20,530 nt of DNA. Source: a virus. The first letter of the stretch is position 1, and each line of letters starts with the position of its first letter. Where the stretch lies: the IMG/VR virus record IMGVR_UViG_3300048597_000643, positions 1-20,530 of that record, one strand, 5' to 3'. The notes under the pieces are model-generated. The model had not been told where the DNA came from and searched no databases. It was given only the letters and a program-made list of their open reading frames with translations. The position numbers were made by a program, and so were the translations under genes. Shown in pieces: positions 1 to 6,702 of the stretch.

Positions 1-822
1 TCAACCCCGTCGGCCGTCGCTCTCGGCGGGGGTGCGCCCGCCCAGTTTCGAGTGCGGCCTGACCATGTTGTAGTCGTGCTTCCAGGCAGCCAGGATCGAT
101 CTGGCGTGGGCCAACGATGTGAACAGGGTCTCGTTGAGGCATTCGTCGCGCAGCCGGCCGTTGAAGCCCTCCACGAAGGCGTTCTGCGTTGGCTTGCCCG
201 GCGCGATGTAGTGCCATTCAACTTGGCGTTCCTGCGACCAGCGCAGGATCGATGTTGACGTCAGCTCGGTGCTATTGTCGCTGACCACCGTCAGCGGCTT
301 GCCGCGGGCAGCCATCAACCGATCCAGTTCTCGTGCTACCCGGGCACCGGAAAGCGACGTGTCGCCCACCAGCGCCAGGCATTCGCGGGTGAAGTCGTCG
401 ACAACGCACAGAATGCGGAAGCGCCGGCCGCATGCGGACGCATCGCTGAAGAAGTCGAGCGACCAGCGCTGGCTCGGCCCCTGGGGCATCGTCATCGGTG
501 CCCTGGTGCCCAGCACCCGCCTGCGGCCGCCGCGGCGGCGCACCTTCAACCCTTCCTCCCGGTAGATCCGCAGCAGCTTCTTGTGGTTCGGCACCAGCCC
601 TTCGCGTGCCAACAGATAGCCAAGGCGCCGATAGCCGAACCGCCGCCGTTCGCCGGCCAGTCCGCGCAGCCTGACGCGCAGGCTCGCATCATCAGGGAGG
701 GTCGGCTCATAGCGAACCACCCGCCGCGCCACACCGATCAGACTGCACGCCTGCCGCTCGCTCAGCCCGAACTTCTCCCGGGCATGGGCGACCGCATTCC
801 GCTTCGCGTCGGGCGTCACCAT
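1..822 (-). CDS. IS3-family transposase OrfB (DDE integrase domain)
   Basis: This 273-residue protein is the catalytic half of an IS3 transposase, which cuts and joins the element's ends. An N-terminal HTH_21-like region (motif [12 protein letters not shown]) is followed by an rve integrase core. The acidic triad is visible: Asp in WSLDFFSD, Asp in [11 protein letters not shown] and Glu in [11 protein letters not shown], with 35 residues between the second Asp and the Glu, as expected for D,D(35)E enzymes. The ATG at 822 lies inside the end of orfA in the -1 frame, so the active protein would be an OrfAB fusion made by frameshifting. Two otherwise conserved positions differ from what I recall of the family (SDNS for SDNG, FVEGF for FVESF); this may be harmless variation or early decay. 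Confidence 0.9.
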   Translation of the reverse strand: MVTPDAKRNAVAHAREKFGLSERQACSLIGVARRVVRYEPTLPDDASLRVRLRGLAGERRRFGYRRLGYLLAREGLVPNHKKLLRIYREEGLKVRRRGGRRRVLGTRAPMTMPQGPSQRWSLDFFSDASACGRRFRILCVVDDFTRECLALVGDTSLSGARVARELDRLMAARGKPLTVVSDNSTELTSTSILRWSQERQVEWHYIAPGKPTQNAFVEGFNGRLRDECLNETLFTSLAHARSILAAWKHDYNMVRPHSKLGGRTPAESDGRRG

Positions 823-1166
823 TTTTTTGCAGAGATGTCTTTCAACACCGCGATGTCCAGCATCGCCTCCGCCAGCAGCTTCTTCAGCTTGGCGTTCTCA
901 TCCTCCAGCGACCGAAGCCGCTTGGCCTCGGACACCTCCAGCCCGCCGTACTTGGACTTCCATTTGTAGAACGTCGCCCCGCTGATCCCGTGCCGACGAC
1001 AGACCTCGGCGGTCGCTATGCCGGCCTCCTGCTCCTTCACGATCGCGATGATCTGCTCGTCTGAGCCGAAGGCCAGCGAAGCTAAAACCTGCTCCGCTTC
1101 ATTCGTCCGTCTCCTCGAGAAACGGACTCTACCCAAAAATGGGGCCAAATCAGGGGTGCACGTCAC
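816..1166 (-). CDS. IS3-family transposase OrfA, 5' end probably disrupted
   Basis: OrfA is the DNA-binding half of the transposase. The readable part has the family's helix-turn-helix ([20 protein letters not shown]) and a heptad-repeat zipper ([19 protein letters not shown]), ending in KDISAKKW at the frameshift site. The open frame runs back to a GTG at 1166, which lies within the terminal repeat and is unlikely to be the natural start. The expected start is the ATG at 1102 (encoding MKRSRF, typical of the family), preceded by an AGGAG ribosome binding site about 8 nt upstream. That frame meets TAG at 1084-1082. Removing about 20 bp (1064-1083) would restore MKRSRF-SDEQII, so the gene looks inactivated by a small insertion. 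Confidence 0.75.
   Translation of the reverse strand: MTCTPDLAPFLGRVRFSRRRTNEAEQVLASLAFGSDEQIIAIVKEQEAGIATAEVCRRHGISGATFYKWKSKYGGLEVSEAKRLRSLEDENAKLKKLLAEAMLDIAVLKDISAKKW
822..828 (-). promoter_or_regulatory. A7 slippery site for -1 programmed frameshift between orfA and orfB
   Basis: The minus strand has seven consecutive A residues (GCAAAAAAATGG) just before the orfA stop at 818-816. A -1 slip here moves ribosomes from the OrfA frame (GCA AAA AAA TGG TGA) into the OrfB frame. This is the standard A-rich slippery sequence used by IS3 elements to make the OrfAB transposase. Confidence 0.75.
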
Positions 1167-1273
1167 AGGCCGCGCGCGAAACCAAGCCGGAGCATGGCCG
1201 AACTGCGCACAAGGCTCTACTTCCGTATTCCATCAATCTGGGTTGATGTCAGCGTCTACCAAAGAGAATCGTC

Positions 1274-1310
1274 AAAACAAAAAAGGGCCGCTCATTCAAG
1301 AGCGGCCCTA
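1274..1310 (-). terminator. Rho-independent terminator of the ompA-like gene
   Basis: A perfect 10-bp inverted repeat (AGGGCCGCTC at 1284-1293 and GAGCGGCCCT at 1300-1309, 6-nt loop) is followed on the minus strand by TTTTTTGTTTTG. It lies 27 bp past the ompA-like stop codon. The geometry and T-tract are those of an intrinsic terminator working on the minus strand. Confidence 0.92.
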
Positions 1311-1336
1311 ATTGTAATATCAGATTTCGAACGTTG

Positions 1337-2506
1337 TTACATCGGCCGGCAAGGGCCTGTATCAGCCGGCATCGGCGCACCGCTGAATGTGATTTCCACA
1401 CGACGGTTCTGCGGTTCGCGCACATTGTCGCCGGTTTCAACCAGCAGACGAGTCTGACCAAAGGCTTCGGTTCCGATGACCGTTTCCGGCACACCCTTGC
1501 CAACCATGTAAGCCTTGACCGCGTCAGCACGGCGCTGTGACAGGCGCATGTTGTAGTCTGCCGCACCCGATGTATCGGTATGGCCCGCCAGAGCCACGCT
1601 GGTCTGGCCCGTGGCGGCGTATTGCTCCACAGCGCGATCGAGGATGGCCGAGGCTTCGGGCGTGATGGCGTATTCATCCCAATCGAAGAACACCAGGAAC
1701 GGGCCAGGCGTCACAGCAGCCGGCGGGCAAGGCGGCAGAGGGGCCGGAGGCGCCGGAGGCGGCGGCGGCGGCGGCGGCGGCGCTGCTTCTTCAGTAAAGA
1801 AGTTGTACGCCAGCGTCACCATAAAGCTGTGGCTGCGATAGCTGGTCTCTGTGGCTAGACCATTCAGCGTGAAGGTCTGCACATCCGGCACGTTGAAGAA
1901 GCGATACTTCAAGCCCAGGTCAACATGCTTGCTGATCGGCTTGTAAACACCTGCCAGCACCTGCCATGCAAAACCGGTATCACTGTCATCGATGAAAGCC
2001 TGGCCAAACTTAGCGGTCTGCAGGTCAGAAAGCTGTACGCGCGCAACGCCGGCGCCACCGCCGATGAATGCGCCGAGGTTCTGATCCTTGCCACCGAAAT
2101 CCAGCAAGCCGTTGGCCATGAAAGACAAGACCCGCGTGTTGCCATCAGCACCAGGATAAGCGCCGATACCGGGAACCCCGACACGATTGAACAAGCGGAT
2201 CGGGGGAATTGTCTTGTCGATGTTCACAACATCAATGTTGTTGTCTTTATACCCAACTTCAAATTCAGCCCGGAACGGTCCAAAATCATAACCCATGGTA
2301 CCGCCGACATCGAAACCGAGCTCATATTTGTTCCGGATGCCATCGGTCGTGATCACCGTGCCTGCCGCATTCGAGATGTCAAAGATCTGATTTTGCATCA
2401 GATTGACGCCAGCCCCCACGCCAACATACCAAGACTTGTCTCTGGCCACGGCAGCGCCAGACAACATCGTTGAGGCAAGCACAGTCCCTATCAGAATTTT
2501 ACGCAT
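1337..2506 (-). CDS. OmpA-family outer-membrane protein (beta-barrel, polyproline linker, peptidoglycan-binding domain)
   Basis: This 389-residue protein links the outer membrane to the cell wall. Residues 1-21 are a signal peptide with an AVA cleavage site. Residues 22-238 form an eight-strand-type barrel ending in an aromatic residue pattern (TLAYNFF). Residues 241-267 are a Pro/Ala-rich linker. Residues 269-375 are an OmpA-like domain with GHTDTSG and LSQRRADAV; Asp311 and Arg326 match the spacing of the peptidoglycan-contacting Asp and Arg of E. coli OmpA. The ATG at 2506 was chosen over an upstream in-frame start at 2554 because it begins the signal peptide and follows AAGGGGAA. The gene has its own terminator; a weak promoter may lie at about 2580-2620 (TTGTGT, then CATAAG). 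It is separate from the phage-like operon upstream. Confidence 0.93.
   Translation of the reverse strand: MRKILIGTVLASTMLSGAAVARDKSWYVGVGAGVNLMQNQIFDISNAAGTVITTDGIRNKYELGFDVGGTMGYDFGPFRAEFEVGYKDNNIDVVNIDKTIPPIRLFNRVGVPGIGAYPGADGNTRVLSFMANGLLDFGGKDQNLGAFIGGGAGVARVQLSDLQTAKFGQAFIDDSDTGFAWQVLAGVYKPISKHVDLGLKYRFFNVPDVQTFTLNGLATETSYRSHSFMVTLAYNFFTEEAAPPPPPPPPPAPPAPLPPCPPAAVTPGPFLVFFDWDEYAITPEASAILDRAVEQYAATGQTSVALAGHTDTSGAADYNMRLSQRRADAVKAYMVGKGVPETVIGTEAFGQTRLLVETGDNVREPQNRRVEITFSGAPMPADTGPCRPM
1758..1781 (-). repeat. (GGC)8 trinucleotide tract encoding part of the polyproline linker
   Basis: Eight perfect GGC units on the plus strand read as GCC or CCG-type proline codons in the ompA-like gene. 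Changes in copy number would alter linker length by single residues without shifting the frame. Confidence 0.8.
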
Positions 2507-2645
2507 GGCATTCCCCTTATCAAGCAAACGAAGTTGGTCAAACTCATTGGCCATCTAGCGCACGCGGCGTAAGGGAAGCAAGCGTTGAATCGCTTATGTT
2601 GTTGTTTATGGGCAACACAACCGAGTGTTCTGCAAGGTCGTGCCC

Positions 2646-3146
2646 TTAATCGGGTGGGTTGAGCAAAATGCCTTGGTCACGAAGGGCGGCGAGAAGGTCA
2701 AACAGCACCGCACGTGCCTCAGCATCCACAACCGTCCCACCCTGAGGACCGCTGATTTCGATTGCGGGAGCGCTGAACAAGGCCCTGTTGTCGACGATAA
2801 GGGAGGATACCGGCCACCCTGATGACCAGCTTTCTTCCCAAACAACCATGCACCGCTCGTCGGCGACCCATGCGACAGACCCGCTGACCGGACTAGTATA
2901 GGCCCAACCAAACCCATCGAAAAGTGCAATGCTTCCCTCAGCGCCAGACCAGACACCGGTGGCTCCATACGGAACAATATAGGCATCCCCCGCCACGGCA
3001 TCCTCAGGCGCCTCGCTGACCGATCTCGATGCGACGCCGAGATGCAGTTTCATATCAATCGTCTGCAACGCTTCATTATGCGTCACTTCTTTTTGCGACT
3101 GACCCGCCATCAAAAACGGCATGCCGTGACGAATGCTCCGTGTCAT
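2646..3146 (-). CDS. DUF2793 phage tail-associated protein
   Basis: This 166-residue protein opens with RHGMPFLMAGQSQKEVTHNE, the characteristic start of DUF2793 proteins, which occur at the end of alphaproteobacterial phage and GTA-like tail operons. The middle is beta-rich with aromatic-glycine motifs (GVWSGAEGSIALFDG), as in small fibre or receptor-binding proteins. The exact role is unknown. The ATG at 3146 is preceded by GGAGA 7 nt upstream and starts 26 bp after the baseplate gene stops; an in-frame TTG at 3176 is rejected as weaker. It is the last gene of the structural operon. No convincing terminator follows in the 139 bp before the ompA-like start. Confidence 0.8.
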   Translation of the reverse strand: MTRSIRHGMPFLMAGQSQKEVTHNEALQTIDMKLHLGVASRSVSEAPEDAVAGDAYIVPYGATGVWSGAEGSIALFDGFGWAYTSPVSGSVAWVADERCMVVWEESWSSGWPVSSLIVDNRALFSAPAIEISGPQGGTVVDAEARAVLFDLLAALRDQGILLNPPD

Positions 3147-3172
3147 CGTTTGTCTCCAGCCAATAAGGGTGC

Positions 3173-5410
3173 TCAATTCACGACAAGCACTGCGGCCGCC
3201 GCCCGTCCCGGCCCTGCAACCGCGCTCAATTGGGCGATTTCCACCCCAACGGTCCCGCCGCCTCCATCGGCCACTCGGTCGCTGAAGTCGTAGCGGAACT
3301 GAGTTTCGATCACCTCCTGCTCCCGCACGACCACATCATCCAGAAGGATGCGAAGATGATAGGCCTCCCGCACCTCGGAAAGTGGCGCATCTACAAAGTC
3401 CAGCCATGCAAACCCCCCGCGGCTACGCCTGGTCCAGGTGATCACGATGTCGCCGCCCTCTTGGCGCATCCGAACATGCACCGGCGCAAGCGGCTGAAGT
3501 GATGTGCCTTTCACCATCAACGCCTGCGAATCCGCACCTCCATCGAAAGGCCCAGTTGGCCGTGCCTGCAGTGTCTGCCCGATCATCCCCACCGACGCCT
3601 GCACAGCCGCCAGCGCCGGTGTGTCCAGCAACACAAAGCGCTCGCCCGCGCTGTGCTCCGCCGTCGCCCACTCGGTTCCGCGCCGCCCGCGCAACAATCG
3701 CGTCAATCGAAACTGTCGCGGGCCAAACGCCTCGGCCTGTCCAAACTGTACCAGTTCGTCCCCGACCAGCGCCAAATTCGCCCCTTGCAAAACAGCCAAG
3801 TCGCCTTTGCTCTCAAGCCACATATGCGATCCCAGCAGAACGACATCGATATAGCTGTTCTGGTCCCAGATCATTGTCGGCCCTGCACGAAGCGCATCAA
3901 CCGTCGTGCCCATTACAGTCGGTGTCGGAATCATGCCGGCGCTTGAATAGCTTGCCCCATTGTCGGTGCTCAATTCAAAACCGGCTCGCCGCCAGCCCGC
4001 CGAGGCGCCTGCCCCCGCCATGTACAGAGCGGGCACCGCAGGAACGCCGCCGCCAAGCCCCGGCAGTTCCAGAAATTGCAGGGTGGTCGCCCCGGCTGCC
4101 ATATCGGAAAACTGTAAAGCCCGCCCGCCGTCCGCACGTACGGCCCGGCCTGTGCTTGCCGTCAGCCGCTCAAGCGAAAGCGCCATCACAAAGTTTTCAA
4201 ACCGCACTTCCCGAATGCGCCAGACGTCGTCCGCGCCCTCAAGTCTGACAAGCATTCCAGGCGTCAGCCCCAAATCCCGCCAAGGCAGGCTGAGCGCGCG
4301 TGTCAGTCGCGACGCTTGTCCCCGTGATAACAGCCTCGCTGCCAGCGACTTCGCAGCATCCGGCGTCATTGCGGCGGAAAGAACGCCCTGCCGCAGCCGG
4401 CTGCCATGGCCTCGGCGCATCCGCTGAAGGCCCGGCTGATAATCCCGGGTCACATCATAAAATCCCATCTCGACAATATCTGGGCCACGGTCCCCACCAT
4501 AGGTCTGCCGGTCACGGGTCCGCCCCTGCGTGTCCGTTCGTGCCTGCGTGCTGGACTCGGCAATTTCCACCGCCGCCACATTCACCGGCGTCTCCAGGTC
4601 CTGCAGCAGCAGCCCGTCGCCTGAGGCGACCAGCGTTCCGTCGATCATCTCGATAAGGGGTTGCAGCGCATCGGCCATGCTGGCCGGTCGCCCGAAGTAA
4701 TAGCCACTTACCAGGGGAAATGGCCCTTCAACCCGCAGACCGATCTTGCTACCCCGCTTCTCGGCTACTTCAACCAGCGCCCGCGCCGCATCTCCCAGAT
4801 CGAGGCTTGTGCCGTCTCCAGCCTGGTCCGCGATAATTTCAAAGGTCAGGTTCGGAATCCGATTGCCAAACTCGCCCAGCGCCAGATCCTCGAAAACCGC
4901 ATAGGCCATTCCGCGATAGGCTGGCGTCTGGCTGGCTCCTTCCGCTGCCGCCAACAGCGGGTCCGCGGCCTGGCCTTCGTCACCCCGATGAAGACGCATC
5001 ACCATCGGCAGCAGAAAGCTCCCGTCTGCCTCCCGGACCAGCCGTCCATCGGCCCAGATGCGACGAACACCGACAATCGTCCGCGCTGCCAGCCCCACGG
5101 CAAACGACGCCGAATAGCTATATTGGTTGGTTGCAGAGCCGCCCTTGCCGCCACCACTGCGCGCGACCTGCTCCGAAATGCCGCTGCTCCAGATCAAATT
5201 TCCAGCCGCACGCATCGTCCCGACAATTACCGGAAGTGCCTCGCCATAGGCGGCGCTCTGCACCACTGGATTGTCGATCCGCCCAACATCCCGGGCACCC
5301 CGACCTCCGAACAAGGCCCGGTCAACAAACCCTCCCGCCACCGACCCGAGCAAACCTCCGACCGGTCCCGCAAAAGCTCGCCCGACAGCGCCTAAAACAA
5401 GTGTTGCCAT
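3173..5410 (-). CDS. Phage/GTA baseplate (tail-tip) protein, gp15-like but short
   Basis: This 745-residue protein occupies the place of RcGTA gp15, the large baseplate protein. The N-terminus is a Gly/Ala-rich hydrophobic stretch (MATLVLGAVGRAFAGPVGGL) typical of the family, followed by the Phage-tail_3-like core (NQYSYSASFAVGLA, IWADGRLV) and a C-terminal beta-rich region with FQF-type motifs (LQFLELPGL, FRLTRLLRGRRGTEW) resembling the fibre-binding end of gp15. From family knowledge, RcGTA gp15 is about 1300 residues with an internal glycoside-hydrolase-like TIM barrel; no such segment is recognised here and the length agrees with its absence. It starts 3 nt after the NlpC/P60 gene. Role: closes the tail tip and carries receptor-binding parts. 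Confidence 0.87.
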   Translation of the reverse strand: MATLVLGAVGRAFAGPVGGLLGSVAGGFVDRALFGGRGARDVGRIDNPVVQSAAYGEALPVIVGTMRAAGNLIWSSGISEQVARSGGGKGGSATNQYSYSASFAVGLAARTIVGVRRIWADGRLVREADGSFLLPMVMRLHRGDEGQAADPLLAAAEGASQTPAYRGMAYAVFEDLALGEFGNRIPNLTFEIIADQAGDGTSLDLGDAARALVEVAEKRGSKIGLRVEGPFPLVSGYYFGRPASMADALQPLIEMIDGTLVASGDGLLLQDLETPVNVAAVEIAESSTQARTDTQGRTRDRQTYGGDRGPDIVEMGFYDVTRDYQPGLQRMRRGHGSRLRQGVLSAAMTPDAAKSLAARLLSRGQASRLTRALSLPWRDLGLTPGMLVRLEGADDVWRIREVRFENFVMALSLERLTASTGRAVRADGGRALQFSDMAAGATTLQFLELPGLGGGVPAVPALYMAGAGASAGWRRAGFELSTDNGASYSSAGMIPTPTVMGTTVDALRAGPTMIWDQNSYIDVVLLGSHMWLESKGDLAVLQGANLALVGDELVQFGQAEAFGPRQFRLTRLLRGRRGTEWATAEHSAGERFVLLDTPALAAVQASVGMIGQTLQARPTGPFDGGADSQALMVKGTSLQPLAPVHVRMRQEGGDIVITWTRRSRGGFAWLDFVDAPLSEVREAYHLRILLDDVVVREQEVIETQFRYDFSDRVADGGGGTVGVEIAQLSAVAGPGRAAAAVLVVN

Positions 5411-5413
5411 GGC

Positions 5414-5863
5414 TCAAATTGCTCCCAAAAGTCGCCACGCGCCGACCCAGACCCAGTCTGGATCAACCGGCCCCTCCACCACCTGTCCCAGGCCCGCGTG
5501 CGCGTGCACCATCCCGCGCGGCGTCAGCACCCCAAGGTGCAACCGCCCCGCCGCCGGCGCCAGAACTGCCACGTCACCCGGCCCGGCCGCATCGACCCGC
5601 AGCCGCGCGCACCCATTGGCAACAAACACCGCTTCCATAAGCGCTGCATTGTCCCCCGCCAGGTCATAGGCCGGGGTTCGGTCCAGACGAATGCCCGCGC
5701 CCCGCGCCGCGATCAGCACCACGCCCACGCAATCGAGCCCGAGTCCGGCAACCCGTCCCTGTGGCCGGAACCGCGTTCCCACACAGCCCCTGGCTGCGCA
5801 GACAATTGCCGGCCAGTGCCGCAACGGCGTCTCAAGCACCGGATCAAGCGCGGCCGCCTTCAC
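5414..5863 (-). CDS. NlpC/P60 peptidase, gp14-like tail protein
   Basis: This 149-residue protein belongs to the NlpC/P60 cysteine peptidases (TIGR02219-type phage members). These cleave peptidoglycan peptides to help the tail tip pass the cell wall. The catalytic Cys is Cys45 in LGLDCVGVV and the His is His109 in RLHLGVL; a further polar His lies in VHAHAG (120-122). The start is GTG at 5863, overlapping the preceding stop by 4 nt (GTGA); no in-frame ATG is available at the right place, so translation is probably coupled. Position between the DUF2163 hub and the baseplate protein matches RcGTA gp13-gp14-gp15 and phage lambda L-K. Confidence 0.93.
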   Translation of the reverse strand: MKAAALDPVLETPLRHWPAIVCAARGCVGTRFRPQGRVAGLGLDCVGVVLIAARGAGIRLDRTPAYDLAGDNAALMEAVFVANGCARLRVDAAGPGDVAVLAPAAGRLHLGVLTPRGMVHAHAGLGQVVEGPVDPDWVWVGAWRLLGAI

Positions 5864-6699
5864 AGCCCGGCAATCCGCATCAGCAGGTCGCCGCCCGGCA
5901 CATGTGGCTCGCCCCGAAAGTTGGCGCCATTTTCAAAGCGCGTCACACAGGTCGAAAAGCGCTTGTCACACCCTTCGAGCAGTCTCACCCGTGTCCCGGC
6001 CTCTAGAAGCAGCGGCTCATCGAGAACAAGCCAGCCCTCTTCCGCCGCGATCACCCGTCGCTCAACGCCTGCCTGCGGTCCATTCAAAACGCGCAACCGA
6101 CCCTCGGCAAAGTCATCCAGCGTCGCCGTCGCCAGCGATACAGAAAGCTGCGGCCCATCACTTGCAACTACCGCCGTGAGATGATCACGACCCCGCATCG
6201 ACACCCGACAACGCCTGTCACCCAATGCCGCCCGACACTCAGGCGAATAGCTTTCCACCGCAGTCGCCTCGAGCATTGCTGTCGGCCCCAGCAGGGTCGC
6301 AACAAAGCCCGCGTCGGGCCCGTCTCCCGCCTCCACCGCCCCCAATCGGCCCCAGGCCAGCCGATGCCGCCCCGCATCGGGAGCCTGCCAATCAACCAGA
6401 AACACCTCGACCGCCGCGCCGTCATATCGCCCCTCGAGCAGATCGCGCGTCGTGATGGCGTCCGCTGAAAGCGCGCCCGCCACTTCCATCGTGTCCACCT
6501 CAAGGCCGTCGCTCGTCACCACCGCAGACGGCGACATGCCCGGTGCATGCTCGTACCGCATCCCCTTCACCCGCAGCGGCCGGTCATGGCTGGTAAACCC
6601 CAGCGCTACCCCATCCCGCCGCACGATCCGCCAGCACAGAACCAGCGTCGTCAGCGCTCCCGTCAAGCGCGCACCCAGAGCCGTGTCAGGGCCAGCCAT
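5860..6699 (-). CDS. DUF2163 / BR0599-family tail hub protein, gp13-like
   Basis: This 279-residue protein has an N-terminal DUF2163 domain and a C-terminal BR0599 domain, the arrangement of RcGTA gp13, the tail hub related to lambda gpL. Four cysteines lie in two pairs: Cys155 and Cys164 (ECRAALGDRRC) and Cys244 and Cys251 (GCDKRFSTC), followed by FENGANFRGEPHVPG, a hallmark of the family. In lambda gpL and its relatives such cysteines hold an iron-sulfur cluster; that this protein does so is inferred. The ATG at 6699 has GGGAGG 8 nt upstream and begins 3 nt after the previous stop. It overlaps the peptidase gene by 4 nt. Confidence 0.93.
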   Translation of the reverse strand: MAGPDTALGARLTGALTTLVLCWRIVRRDGVALGFTSHDRPLRVKGMRYEHAPGMSPSAVVTSDGLEVDTMEVAGALSADAITTRDLLEGRYDGAAVEVFLVDWQAPDAGRHRLAWGRLGAVEAGDGPDAGFVATLLGPTAMLEATAVESYSPECRAALGDRRCRVSMRGRDHLTAVVASDGPQLSVSLATATLDDFAEGRLRVLNGPQAGVERRVIAAEEGWLVLDEPLLLEAGTRVRLLEGCDKRFSTCVTRFENGANFRGEPHVPGGDLLMRIAGL

Positions 6700-6702
6700 C
6701 GC

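Larger units (their letters stand above)
1..1167 (-). mobile_element. IS3-family insertion sequence (IS407-group-like), right end visible, left end outside the window
   Basis: Two overlapping reading frames encode OrfA (helix-turn-helix plus leucine-zipper region) and OrfB (DDE integrase core), the layout of IS3-family elements; the OrfA and OrfB wording resembles the IS407 group. The window begins exactly at the OrfB stop codon, so the left inverted repeat and the target duplication cannot be seen. The right end is placed near 1165, where the minus strand reads TGACGTGCACCCCTG, a plausible terminal inverted repeat upstream of orfA; this boundary is an estimate. The element sits downstream of the ompA-like gene and its terminator, with about 110 bp of unassigned sequence between. 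Confidence 0.85.

Noticed and set aside
1168-1273. Possible gene or second inverted repeat between the insertion sequence and the ompA terminator
   Set aside because: Only a 5-bp inverted repeat (ATCAA/TTGAT) and no coding signal were found; too weak to call.
2590-2648. Possible terminator after the DUF2793 gene (GGGCA...TGCCC and AACAC...GTGTT pairings)
   Set aside because: The stems are short, interrupted by a large bulge and not followed by a T-tract on the minus strand.
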